Assembly: GCA_963675135.1 (NCBI GenBank) | Contig: OY776122.1 | Location: 79,494,472 to 79,558,471 of the forward strand | Source: Galeopsis tetrahit | Taxonomy: Eukaryota > Streptophyta > Magnoliopsida > Lamiales > Lamiaceae | DNA: 64,000 nt | Direction: 5' to 3' | Shown here: piece after piece, positions 43,001 through 55,153 of the stretch | Numbering within the stretch: the first letter of the stretch is position 1 | How the letters are laid out: every line of letters starts with the position of its first letter | Translations under genes and position numbers: made by a program | Notes under the pieces: model-generated | Databases searched by the model: none | Told to the model about the DNA's origin: nothing | The model's input: only the letters and a program-made list of their open reading frames with translations

Positions 43001-45925
43001 GACATTTCAACCAAGAAGGTGATTGGTACTGCTGAACAGATTAGGGGCTTATATCTTTTACAAACTGCACCCCTCTAGCAATTTTGTTTCTTGTAGTACT
43101 TTGAATAATGATTCCTGTGTTTTTTATTTGTGGCATAAGAGGTTAGGACATATATCTAGTAAGTGTATGTTACAGATTCCAAACTTAAATGTAAAAGCTA
43201 CTAGCATGCACAACAATTGCTTTATCTGTCCTTTGGCTAAACAAAAGAGAAGGCCTTTTCCTCTAAGCACTTCTGTTTCCCCTAGTATCTTTCATTTAAT
43301 CCATTGTGATGTTTGGGGTCCTTTCTCTGAAAATTCTATTACTGGACATAGGTTCTTTCTCACCATTGTTGATGATTATAGTAGATGTACTTGGATCTAT
43401 CTTTTAAAAGCCAAAAGTGATGTTAAAACCTCCTTGCAAAACTTTTACAACATGGTTCTCACTCAATTTGGAGTTAAAATAAAAATTTTAAGGAGTGATA
43501 ATGGAATTGAGTTCCTTTTATTTGAATTTTACCATACTCTGGGTATCCTACATCAAACTACTTGTATTGAAACTCCACAACAAAATGACATTGTTGAGAG
43601 AAAGCACCAACATTTACTATAGGTTGCTAGAACTCTACTATTCCAATCTTCTCTCCCTTTAAAATTTTCGGGTGAATGCATTAGAACTGCTGCCTTTACA
43701 ATTAATAGGATCCCCTCCTCTGTTCTTAAACAAAAAACCCCTTTTGAAATGCTATATGGAAAACCACCTGATTATTCTATCTTCAAAACCTTTGGTTGTT
43801 TATGTTTTGCTAATACTTTGCTCTCACATAGACACAAGTTTGACCCAAGGTCCATTAAATGTGTTTTCATTGGTTATCCCTTTGGTACTAAGGGATACAA
43901 ACTACTAGAAATATCTACTGGCAAAATTATTGTATCTAGAAATGTGAATTTTTTTGAAAATGTGTTTCCTTTCAAAAATGCAATCACACCTGTTCCACAC
44001 ACACATTCTGCACCTACCTCTATTGATGATGAAATTTTTGTTGATGATGATTTTCCTCACAATGATACTCCTCATATCCCTGTTCCTGTTACTCACCCAG
44101 AGGACATTGATGACACCTCTAATATTCATACTGAACATGATAATGTCATACAAACTGACCCTAACATACTTTCTACAAGACCTTCTAGATCTAAATCCCA
44201 ACCTGCATACCTACAAGTTTATGAAACTGATTTGCCTGCTTCAATTGATCATTCTAGATTAAACTTTTCTTCTGTTGGTATACAATACCCCATACAGGAT
44301 TATTTTTCTACTGATAGGTTATCTACACCCCACAGACATTTTATTGCCTCCATCTCTCAAATTCAAGAACCTAAAACATATAAAAAAGTTATCCTTAATC
44401 AGAATTGGATTCTTGCTATGAAAAAGGAGATTGATGCTTTAGAAAAGACAAATACTTGGACTCTTGTAGATTTACCTGTAGGCAAGAACTGTATAGGTTG
44501 TAGATGGGTTTATAAACTCAAATACAATTCTGATGGTTCTATAGAAAGGTATAAAGCTAGACTAGTTGCTAAAGGCTACACACAACAAGAGGGTATAGAT
44601 TACTTTGACACCTTTTCCCCTGTTTCTAAAATCACTAGTGTCAGAATTTTGTTGGCTGCTGCTGTTGCTAATGATTGACATATACACCAATTAGATATTA
44701 ATAATGTCTTTTTGCATGGTGATCTAGAAGAAGAAATTTATATGTTTCCTCCTCCTGGTTATTGTTCTAACAATGATAAAAGGTTAATGTAAATTGAATA
44801 AAAGTTTGTATGGTTTAAAACAAGCTTCTAAACAGTGGTTTACCAAGTTGACTACCTCTTTAACTTGCCTGGGTTTTACTCAATCAAGGGCTGATACTTC
44901 TTTGTTTACAAAACATGATGGTGTTGATTTTACTGTTGTGCTTTGTTATGTTGATGACTTGATAATGTCTGGGTCTAACCTCACCATTATCAACAATGTC
45001 AAAACTTATTTGAATGATAAATTCACTATTAAAGATCTTGGTATTTTGAAATATATTTTTGGGATAGAGCTTGCTAGAAATAGTAATGGTTTAACACTAT
45101 GCCAAAGAAAGTATACATTGGATTTATTGCATGAATCAGGTTATTTGGGCAGCAAGCCATGTTCCACTCCTATGGATTCTAAATTGAGTTTTGATGTCAA
45201 TTCTCCTCTTCTTACTAATCCTAGTCATTATAGAAAACTTGTGGACAAGCTTCTTTACTTAACAGTGACCAGGCCTGATATCTCTTATGCTAGCTATTCA
45301 CACCTTAAGCCAATATATGCAATCTCCTACTGTGGCACACATAACTGCTGTTCATAGAGTCTTAAGATTTCTTAAAGGCAACCCTAGTACTGGTGTATTT
45401 TATCCTAAACATATAACCTTCAAGATACATGCTTTCTCGGACTCTGATTGGGCTAGATGTCCTTTAACAAGAAGAAGTATCATTGGATTTAGCATTTATC
45501 TTGGTTCTTCACTAATATCTTGGAAATCCAAGAAATAAACTACTTTTAGCAGGTCTTCTACAGAGGCTGAGTATAGAGCATTAGCCTCAACTGCTTGTGA
45601 GATACAATGGATTCATTACATCTTGGCTGACTTAGGGGTTCAACATTCACAACCATCCATCATGTACACTGACAACAAAAGTGTCTTCTCCATTGCACAT
45701 AACCCATGTCTTCATCAACGAACAAAGCATATCTCATTGGATTATCACTTCACCGGGGAGAAGATTCAAGCTGGTTTGTTCACTCTTATTCACATTCCAA
45801 CAAAAGACAACTTGGCTGATATCCTTACTAAGCCACTCCCTCCATCTGGCTTTAGTACATACAAATCCAAAATGGGCTTGTTAGATATTCATTCCCATTT
45901 GGGGGGGGGGGGTAATAAGGGTTGA
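43001..45925 (+). pseudogene. Copia-B integrase, reverse transcriptase and RNase H remnant
   Basis: Recognisable parts are LWHKRLGHIS, the integrase core (IHCDVWGPF, LRSDNGIEF, TPQQNDIVERKHQH), RT (WVYKLKYNSDGSIERYKARL and YVDDLIMSG) and RNase H (DSDWARC, STEAEYRA, TKHISLDYHF). It is broken by a frameshift near 43065, stops at 43620 and 44676, frameshifts near 44785 and 45290, and a stop at 45536. It is clearly inactive. Confidence 0.9.
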
Positions 45926-46151
45926 TTAATACACTCCCTCCATCTTTGTATTTAGTAGATATACTTTTGTTTAGTATCTTTACTTAACTTAATTAGTAGT
46001 TAGTTGGTTAGTTTGTTAGATTAGCCGTTATTAGATTGTTTAGTATTTGAAGGGCTTCACTCTTCATCTTTTGGTTCATGTTTTTCATCATTCATCATCC
46101 GTAAAACTTTCCAAATTTTATCAAGAATGAATTCAATTCTCTGATTCAATA
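45913..46151 (+). repeat. 3' LTR of Copia-B
   Basis: It begins TAATAAGGG immediately after a run of twelve G residues (45901-45912) in the polypurine-tract position, and ends TTCAATA before the AAAGT duplication. Confidence 0.9.
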
Positions 46152-46156
46152 AAAGT

Positions 46157-46646
46157 TTTGGGGAACAAACTTGACGGAGGGGAGGATGAGGTGGTAGTGT
46201 GTGGTGATGGAGGGCCGTCGGTAGCCACTGGTACCCCGAACTCGACAGTGTATTGTTGATTTATATTATAGTAGAAGGGTCTATGTTATAGAATTGAATT
46301 TTAAGTAGTCCAATTGAGTTTTTGACCTAAAATTAAAATTGTAATTGTATTACACAATTCTTTTGAAAGCGAAACATATTATATTGAGTCGAATAACATG
46401 TATGACTTAAGAATTTTCATAAATTCATAGAACTATATTAATCCAAATAGATTGAGAGTTGAGAGCCATGATATAATCACAAACACGTACACTGCTCCAT
46501 CAACTGTGACATGGTGAGATCCATTCACCTTATAAACAACATTATTTGTAACCTTTATATGTGTTTACCGAAACTAAAATACCCTATGCATAATTCCATA
46601 ATCATGCATAATACACCTTATTAATTAACATAACACAAAATGTTCT
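46157..46646. other. Intergenic, probably 3' region of the C4H gene
   Basis: No gene. The bases nearest 46646 should be the 3' UTR of the minus-strand P450. No transposon end was recognised beyond the Copia-B duplication. Confidence 0.4.
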
Positions 46647-48535
46647 TCAAACGTTTCTTGGCCTCATGACAACGGTGTAATGTTTCAAGATCCGGGTAGC
46701 AAACTGCCCGTTGTTCTCCGTGGTATCGATTTTTGACTGCCCAACAGGCAGTTCAATCTCAAAATTTTGCACCAATCTTCCCAAAGTGATGGCTAAAATG
46801 GGCATTGCGGTGACAATGCCCGGGCAGCTCCTCCGCCCAACCCCGAACGGGATATACTTAAGGTCGTTGCCACTAACTTCGATCTTAGATTCCTCTTCCA
46901 AGAATCTTTCGGGCCTGAATTCTTCGGGCTTTTTCCAATGGTCCGGGTTGTTAGCTAGCCACCACGCGTTGACGAAGATTCTACTCTGAGCAGGGATGTC
47001 GTAGCCTCCGAGCTTTTCTTGATCGAGGTTCTTGTGAGGGACTAAACACGGGACAATCATTCGAAGACGAAGGGTCTCCTTGATTATAGCTTGGAGGTAA
47101 GGGAGCTTGTGAGTATCGGGCTCTGTCACTTGATGGCCCGGCCCAAGAACAGTGTCTAACTCGGCCCGAAGTTTATTCTGGATTTCAGGATTGTTCACTA
47201 GTTCAGCAATACCCCATTCAAGTGCCCAAATAGTTGTCTCTATGGCTGCACGTCATACATGTATAAGCATTTTCATCAATTCAAGAAAACCAAGTATCAA
47301 TTTTTAGATAAAAAAAACATCTTTTAGTACCAGCAACATTCATGTTCTCAACTATGTAGAGGACATGCTCTTCATTGATCTCTCCATTCTTCTCAGCTTC
47401 AAGAAAGTGATGAATCCCACATTTCAAGCCATTGTTTTCTACCCCCTTTGTGGATGCCATCATCCTGTTGTACAAATTCAAATTTGAATTAATGAATATA
47501 CAATATGTGAGCTAATATTATAATATTGTATTTGAACTAAAACTATACTCTATTTGAACTAATATTATACTGTATTTGCTAGAACTCATGAGTAACATTC
47601 ACTCATTTAGAAAATTGGATCAAGTGGTACCAGTCACACAAGTATTTATCTTATTTTATTTCATCACATATATATATATATGAACTTACTTTGGATTACA
47701 CATTTCAAATTATTGTTGTTGGAGTGTAAAAAAGAAAATTAAAGTAGAAAACTTACTTCCACTCTTCAATGAAAGAGTCCTTGTACAATTTCAATCTCCT
47801 ACTTGTGACCTCCCTGCATATCTTCAAGTAGCCTCTCAAAAAAGGCCTCAAAATGGGCACAAAATCACCAAAATTATACTCAAGACTTTGCCCCAACCTA
47901 CTCCTCTCACCATTAATACTCTTAAGCTTCAAAAACAGAGGATCCTCCACACTCTCAAATGTCCTATCAAACATCATCTTGTACACATTATTATAAACCA
48001 TGAGCTCCAGCCTCTTCCTAATCATCACCCCTCTCGTCGCCGCCTCCGGATTCCTCCTCACGTCGTCCACCACCGCTGCCGCCTCTGCCTCCCACTCGGG
48101 CCGGTAATGCTGCACCACCTTGTTTGTAAAAAAGGGCACGGTGACCACACGGCGCACCTTCCGCCAGTGCTCGCCGTAGTCTGAGAAGACCATGTCCTGG
48201 CCTTTTCCGGTGAATATGTCGAAAACTATGTTTCTTGAGCGGGAGCCGAACTCTTTCCCCTGAGTGAGGAGAACCTCCTTGGCCAGCGCCGTCGATGAGA
48301 CGACGGCGATCTTGCGTTGGCCCATTCGGAGGAGGAACACTTGCCCGAATTTCTTGGCGTAATCGGTGAAGTGGTGGTGGTTTAAGTCGTTGCCGATTTG
48401 GAGCCAGCTGCCGAACAGGGGGAAGGACAGGGGGCCTGGGGGGAGGTTCAGCCGTCTGCGGCGGAGCTTGGAGATAAGGAATGCGGTGGATGCGGCGGCG
48501 AAAAGGCTAAGGAGGAATTTTTGGAGGAGATCCAT
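46647..48535 (-). CDS. CYP73A: Cinnamate 4-hydroxylase, cytochrome P450 CYP73A, diverged paralogue, 503 aa
   Basis: Exons on the minus strand are 48535-47757, 47464-47331 and 47245-46647; the frame closes at 503 residues, near the usual 505. An N-terminal membrane anchor is followed by the proline hinge (NLPPGP). Also present are FDIFTGKGQDMVF, an I-helix AIETT at about 305-309, the K-helix KETLR, PERF and the heme loop PFGVGRRSCPG with its cysteine. Exon 1 carries the C4H signatures DLNHHHFTDYAKKFG and TVPFFTNKVVQ. The enzyme hydroxylates trans-cinnamate to p-coumarate on the ER face with NADPH-P450 reductase, the second step of the phenylpropanoid pathway. It is more diverged than typical C4H: the substrate-site segment after KETLRLRM reads IVPCLVPHKNL, where canonical enzymes have AIPLLVPHMNL. 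No disabling change was seen. Confidence 0.92.
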
Positions 48536-48590
48536 TGGGAATTAAAGTGAATGTTGATTGAATGGTGAAGTTGATGTGAGTTTGATAAGG

Positions 48591-48598
48591 TATTTATA
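48591..48598 (-). promoter_or_regulatory. TATA box of the C4H gene
   Basis: The minus strand reads CCCTCTATAAATACC here, 56-63 bases before the ATG. That implies a leader of about 25-35 bases. No obvious AC-rich lignin-type element stands out in the next 150 bases. Confidence 0.75.
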
Positions 48599-48599
48599 G

Positions 48600-50639
48600 A
48601 GGGCTTGTTTATATTTGAATTTGAGTTTTAGTTGAAAGATTTATGAATAGTAGTACAAAAGAAGAAAGAAAATGTCTCCCCCTTGAAGGCGACAATTTCC
48701 AAAACCACATAATAACACGATTTAGACTTTATTAGTCAACAATATGTTATCTATTAATTGATCTGATAAATATATAATACTAGCACAATAAATTTTTACA
48801 TTTGAATAATATTTTAATATTTATATATTTAAACTTATTTATTTTCTTATTGTGTCTTGTCGACACAAAAAAATATCATGTTGTTATCGTATTGTATTGA
48901 CACGTGTTTTTATTGTTTCATGTTCGTGTCAATACAAAACACTACACGATATATCGATTTGACAAGTCTATACAACCCCCATTTTTTATGTTTATCTAAA
49001 CTACTACTCCCTTCATAAGAAGATTTCACATAATTTAAGAAGTATTAATATAAAATGTAATGTAACACTTGAAAATAGATAAAATATTAAAAAAGTAATG
49101 TAATAAAAGTGATATGATTGTTAATTAAATATTTAATACTAATAGAGTTACCATTGATGTAAATAAATTAAAATGTAAAAATAATTATTTGATGTAGTAA
49201 GTTCAATGAGTTTCAAAAAATGTCATGAAAGTTTGTATTAAAATGCCGAAAATAAAAAGATGTGAAGCTTCACTTGGAAATTGGTATGGATGAAAGTTTT
49301 TTTTTTTTAATCAGTGTCCCACCGTTTACTTGTTACATCTCATTCAATTTAATTTGAATTTTTTGACGTGTGCTCCAAAAACATTCCATGAAAGCCAAAC
49401 TTTTAACTTTTGGAATAAAATTATTTTCTGAAGAAATACGAGTATCACTTTTCTTGGACAAACTAACAAGGTGCATGTTTTATACATCGATCTCTGCGGT
49501 ATTTTAACTCATTTATATGTACATGTTATGGAAATCACGACAATGTAAACTACTCAACAGACTATCTAATTAAAGGTAAAATAATAGTAATTAAATTAAA
49601 AATAACAAATACAAAATTTGTATATATTTGACGCAGGCAGCATGATATAGGCGCCAATTTCAGAAAGTGGTAATTAAAATTAACGAATCTATGCATGGGA
49701 TGGATCATGAGGTCCAGTGATAATAAAAATATATGTAGGCATGGACTAAGTTGTTTTTTTAATAATTGATTTTATTTTATACAAGTGGATTTTGTCTAAT
49801 CCAAATCATTAAACCCCTAAATTAATATCTTTAAATAAAATATAGCTAATTAATTAAAGAATCTAACTAAAACAACAACTCTCCCTCAACAAACAATGGT
49901 GATTTAGACAATTCAGGTGTAGGTGAACTTTAGAAGAAGACTTTAGAGCAGGAAACTGATTACCACTTTTTATTTGATATAAGAAAATATAAATTTAGTT
50001 AAAGAATTCATTAGAAAATTAATTTTTTATGGAAAGATAACTCTATTTCAATTGAAAATTAAGTTTGTACTATTTGTTTAAGCAATTCTAGGAATTTTAA
50101 AACTCACGGGGTGTTTTCATGTTCTTGTTCAGGTTCTTAATAAAATTGCTGCTAACCACATTTCATTTGTTATAACTCAATAAATATTAAAGTAGATTAA
50201 AAAAAATAATGTTTAAAATATTATTCAGATCGATTTGGGTATAAAATACTTAATTTTCAAGCATAGCGTACTTATAATTTTCTATCAAAATTAATTGTAA
50301 TTTGAATGAAGGTTGTGTGAATTTAATCATGTGAACTCTTCTTCTATCTCATTTTTATAAAATGGGCTGGAAAAATAAACCGTAGCAAACAAAGCCCAAC
50401 TAATGATGGATATTTGGGTTGAGTTCAAAAAATAATAAAATGAATGGCCCTCTCTCTGGTTTCAAATTAAATGGAGTAGATTACAATCAAATATTTATGG
50501 AGTAGAGTAGATTACAATCAATTCAAACAAGTGGTATGTAGATGTAGGGGCCTAACGACCCCCAAAATTCAACTGATCTTTTTTCCCCACTAATAAAGAT
50601 ATTTGACAATTACATTAATTATAAGTAAAATTAACCATT
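48600..50639. other. AT-rich intergenic DNA upstream of C4H, no gene
   Basis: No coding region is recognised. A worn Stowaway-like left end (ACTACTCCCTTCATAAGAAG) sits at about 49003; its partner end is not clear. Confidence 0.45.
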
Positions 50640-50647
50640 GACCAACG

Positions 50648-51326
50648 TAGGGTTGGCAATGGGGCGGGTAAAAACCCGGACCCGCATAAAACCGGCCCGT
50701 ACGGGACGGGTAAATACCCGGTCAAACGGGCCTCGGGGCGGGTAAATACTCGGTCAACGAATACCCGCCGGGTATGGGACGGGTAATGGGATTACATATA
50801 CCCGACCCGTATATATATATTAAAAATTAATATATATATAATATTAATTTATTAATTCTCCCATCTCCATTGGTAAGGCATCTAACAATTCTAACTAATT
50901 AGATTATATAGAGTGGTTGTAGGATTTATTGATTTACTATATTGTATTTCTGCGGATTTAGGATGGCTTCTAAAATTGTAAAATTGCAGCCGATTTACTC
51001 TATTTTCAAAAAAAGACTTAGATCCTTAGATTATTTATTTATTCTGTGATTATTTGTTTATAACTTTATGTTTTATTTAAAATTGTATGTTTTATTGTAG
51101 TTTTAAGAGTTGATTTTAATGTGCTATTTTTTTAAATAAATAAATTTTTTAAAAAAAGTGATAGCGGGGCGGGGCGGGTTTACCCGCCGGGTTCACGGGA
51201 CAAAACGGGGCGGGTTTTGGCGGGTATTGAAGCGGGGCGGGGCGGGTAACGGGTCTAGAAAATTTTGGCGGGGCGGGTCCTGGGAAAGGCCAAACCCGTC
51301 CCATACCCGCCCCGTTGCCAACCCTA
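50648..51326. mobile_element. hAT-type MITE, 679 bp
   Basis: Perfect 12-bp inverted ends TAGGGTTGGCAA, continuing as GGGGCGGG-rich arms, are flanked by the 8-bp duplication GACCAACG (50640-50647 and 51327-51334). The GC-rich arms (CGGGTAAATACCCG-type words) surround an AT-rich core. The 8-bp duplication and TAGGG start are hAT hallmarks. No transposase. Confidence 0.9.
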
Positions 51327-51334
51327 GACCAACG

Positions 51335-53133
51335 TGATTATGTGTGATAATTAAAGCGAATCACGTGGATTAGAAGACCAATTATGTCCATATGACGTTA
51401 TTTTATACTCCTTGAAATGCTGAAGGTAGGAATGACAATTGGGGGCAAGACGAATATTTCAATATCCACTTTAAGTCCTGCCCTGCGTGTATATCTGTCT
51501 TGCCTCGCTCTATCCCACACTCGATACGGAGCAGCATTTTGAGTCCCGCCCCGCCTCATTCCGACTCCAGTCTCACACACACACATATATATATGATATA
51601 AATTAAACATTAAAAATTTACAAAATTATATTTAAAATGAACAACAAACTAAATAATTAAATCCATAACAATTTCAGGTTCAAAATTAATAATAACCATT
51701 ATATAAAACTTATTATATATATGACTTTGAATTCAGGCCAAGATAGACAATGCAATAAATATATAAATTCAGGTTTACCCTGCTCTGTGTGCAAGATGGA
51801 CGAATATTTTTTAAAGATTTGTCATGACCTTTTTAATAAATAGACTTGAGAACAATAAAACTTTTGAAATACCTTTTTAAATGTATTTCAAAAATAAAAA
51901 AATACAATAATTGAATCATCACAAAATTATAAAAAAAAAATAACAAATTTATTAAATGTTCAAAATAAAATAAAAACAATATGCAAATGTTATTTTCAAC
52001 AATTAAAAAAAATATAAATTAAAAAATAAACCTAAAGTTTTGGTTAAAATGTTGTTTTCAACAATTACAAAAAAAAAATATATATATATATAAATTAAAA
52101 AATAAATCTGGCAATGAGTTCAACAACGATGTTAAAATATGAAGTTTTGGTTATGAACTTGGTGTTTGGGAATGGAGGTTTTCTCCCGATTACAAAAGCA
52201 GCGCACAATTTAGTTTTACTTTTATTTATTTAATAAATATTGTATCACGTATATTCAGTGGCGGATCCACGATTTAGAATATGGGGGTACAAAAGTTATT
52301 AAATTTAGAATTGGGGGTACAATTTTGATTATCAATTTTTTTTTTGAGGCACTATTAAATTTTTTTTTTTACATAAGAAAAAATTAAAAAATAATCAATT
52401 TGGGGGTACAGGTGTACCCCCAAATTGTATGCCGGTATATTATATTGTATTTACCATGTACCATAAAAATAATAACATTAAATATAATATTTTAGATATT
52501 GTATGAGTAGAGTTTCTAAAGGACTGAAAAAGTAGGTATGAAAGTTAAGTTGAGACGGAGGGAGTATATTTTTTTAAAATTCAATATTCTATATTTATAT
52601 ATATAAATTAATTTAAATAGATCGACTTGTTGAAATTAAAAGACCTACGAAATAATTCAAGTCTGATCTATTTAATTAAATGGCTTTTAAAAAGGCTTGA
52701 GCATGACTTGTTTATTAAACAAATCGAACTTTAGTAGATCAAGCCGTAAATCCCTATCAAATAGCCCGAGTCATTCACACTCCTAATTGTCAACTAAATA
52801 TCCCGGCATGTTAGACGTGAATACACAAATACAAAATTTTAAAATAAATTATATACGTATATAATTATAAAGTATAGTCATATGTAATTGATGTTTAGGT
52901 TACTTAAAGTGTTAATTTGAACTAGTTAATTATGACACTTCATATTAAGTATTTATTGTCATGACAAAAAATATGTTGAAATTTTAACACTTTGATTTTA
53001 ATTTTCATGGCAATACAATATATAAAAAATATTTTGGGTTCCAACCAAAATCAATTACAATCATTTTTTAGTTAATTAAGTCAGTCTCTCATAATACTTT
53101 AATATCATTACACTAATAAACTAATAACATGAC
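51335..53133. other. Intergenic DNA with transposon fragments, no gene
   Basis: Fragments include a hAT-MITE-like end (TAGGAATGACAATTGGGGGC, about 51426) with a possible partner at about 52787 (CACTCCTA), an AGTGGCGGATCCAC-type end at 52257-52270 with repeated GGGGGTAC words to 52440, and a Stowaway right end (GTTGAGACGGAGGGAGTA, about 52549-52566) without its left half. Confidence 0.45.
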
Positions 53134-55013
53134 TGTTGGAAATAAAATGAGATATGTTTTGATCTAATACCAAAACCCCCTGAGACATGCCTAAGTCAAA
53201 ATTGATAGTGTTCTAGGAATGATAGAACACATAGCATAAGGCTAGATGAGAAGCTGAAATGTTAGGCAGCTCTTAGACAATTAGATGCACAATTTGAGGG
53301 GGAACCTATGCTTTGAAGATGATCAAGATCAAGTCCCCTCAAGGCTCAAATTCTGGAAAAATCACTTAAGAACAAGGACACTCTATGGAAACCAAATGCA
53401 CTGATCAGGAGAGTTGTCCAGAGAAGATGTTCTTATGCAAGAACAAGATTGTAAAGCTCAAAAGGACAAGTCCAATAAGATGATCTGATCAGGAGAGTTG
53501 TCCAGAGAAGATGTTCTTATGCAAGAACAAGATTGTAAAGCTCAAAAGGACAAGTCCAATAAGATGATCTGATCAGGAGAGTTGTCCAGAGAAGCCAACT
53601 CTATGTGAAAAGTGCTCTGATCTTAAAGGACCAAATATGCTGATCAGGAGAGTTGTCCAGAAGAGTTGTCTCAGCAAGATTGAATCAAAACAGATACTCT
53701 AAAGGTTGAAGGTCAACTATGCTGAAGGATTAGAGACAACCATACCCTGAAGAAATACAATGCAACATGCCAAGATCATCTTGGAGTGAAATAAAGAGAA
53801 AGAGCCAAGTCATCTGAAGAAGAGCAAGCCAACCTTGCTGAAAAGCAAAACTGCTGATAGAAATAAGGAGAGTTGTCCAGATGATAAGGAATGTTGTCCT
53901 ATCATTGGATCAACCTTCAGAAGCCATGTCCAAGTCCTAACAAGAAGTCAAACATTGGGAAAAGTGCTGCAGAATGAAGACAAAGTCTTACAAGCCGTTT
54001 ATTACCCAAATGAGGACATGTCACTATCAAGAATCTGTCTTCCAGTTTGAAGAACTCAAGGAAGACATTTATAGCAATTTGGGGCTGCCTCTCCAACGGG
54101 CAAATCCTCCATTTTGTCTATAAATACAGAAGTGTGAAGATCATTTGAAAGCACCTCAACCTTGACAAAAATATCCAACAATCCTACAAAGTGCTTTCAA
54201 AGCTATCAAAGACTATCTTAGTCTTCAAACACTTCTTCTAAGCTGAACACATTGTATATTCATACACAAGCTTAGAGAGATATCCTATCCTTATACACTG
54301 ATCTCCATTGTAAATGATATCTCATTAGTTGGAACCTTACTTCAACCCTTAACCCTTTCAAGTGAGAAAGTGAGAAGGTTGTAGTAGTAGAAGTGGTAGG
54401 AACTGACTGTTGAGAGAAGAACAGTTCAGTTCTGAGTTGAGAAGAGGGTACTAGGACTCTAGACATCCTAGGGATCAATTCACCAAGGAGTGGTGTTCTT
54501 GATCAAGTGCACCTTGGCACTATAAAACAAGTTAATTCCAAGAGTGAAGGAATTATCCTGTTAAATCAGGGAAAGTGGATGTAGGAGCTTGAGTCTCTGA
54601 ACCACTATAAACTCTTGTGTTGATTTGCTTTACAAGTACTTACATTCATTCAACACTGCACACAAAACTGATCTTTCAAAGATACATATTCAAAGACTGT
54701 GCAAAACTGATTTGGACAAGTTCCCTGAAGCTTAACTGGACTGTGTTGCATTGACTAAGTGATTTCAGTAATTAAAGGAGTCTAAACTTAAAGGGACAAC
54801 CACTATTCCGCACATATAACTCTCCTAGATAGTTATTCAACTAAGTACTCAATAGTACTTAGTAGCTTGATTATCTTAGAAGAGTTAATCTTCTTCAGCA
54901 GAGTTGTCCAAGACAACCTTGCTGAACTCTGGTTTGATCAAATTAGCAAAAGAATCCCAAACAAGTGTATCCCCCCCCCATACACTTGTTATATACTCCT
55001 TTCAGGACCAACA
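53134..55013 (+). repeat. 5' LTR of Copia-C, 1880 bp
   Basis: It begins TGTTGGAAATAAAATGAG and ends TTTCAGGACCAACA, two bases before the primer-binding site. A TATA box (TCTATAAATACAG) lies at 54119-54126. It includes 84-bp tandem repeats (53402-53600) and many TTGTCC words. Confidence 0.88.
53402..53600 (+). repeat. 84-bp tandem repeats in the Copia-C LTR
   Basis: Units start at 53402 and 53486 with TGATCAGGAGAGTTGTCCAG and are identical by eye. A third, truncated unit starts at 53570 and another partial one at about 53641. They lie upstream of the TATA box, in the promoter part of the LTR. Confidence 0.9.
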
Positions 55014-55153
55014 AGTGGTATCAGAGCAGGGGTTCAAAGACCACTGCTTCTGAAAATCCATCTTGATTTTCAAAACTCTCATATTTGTGTGGTCACTGAA
55101 CTGATCTTTATCTGAAATCTATTACTTGTTGACTAACTGATTATTCTTGAGAA

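Larger units (their letters stand above)
41144..46151 (+). mobile_element. Copia-B: Ty1/copia retrotransposon with TATA LTR ends, defective
   Basis: LTRs 41144-41381 and 45913-46151 (about 238 bp) differ at roughly seven positions plus one indel by my count. The target duplication AAAGT lies at 41139-41143 and 46152-46156. The primer-binding site TGGTATCAG begins at the base after the 5' LTR. Domain order gag-PR-INT-RT-RH is that of copia. Total length is 5.0 kb. Stops and frameshifts are spread through the coding region. Confidence 0.92.

Noticed and set aside
50648..51326. GC-rich promoter island
   Set aside because: The CGGG-rich words are the inverted arms of a hAT MITE with a perfect 8-bp target duplication.
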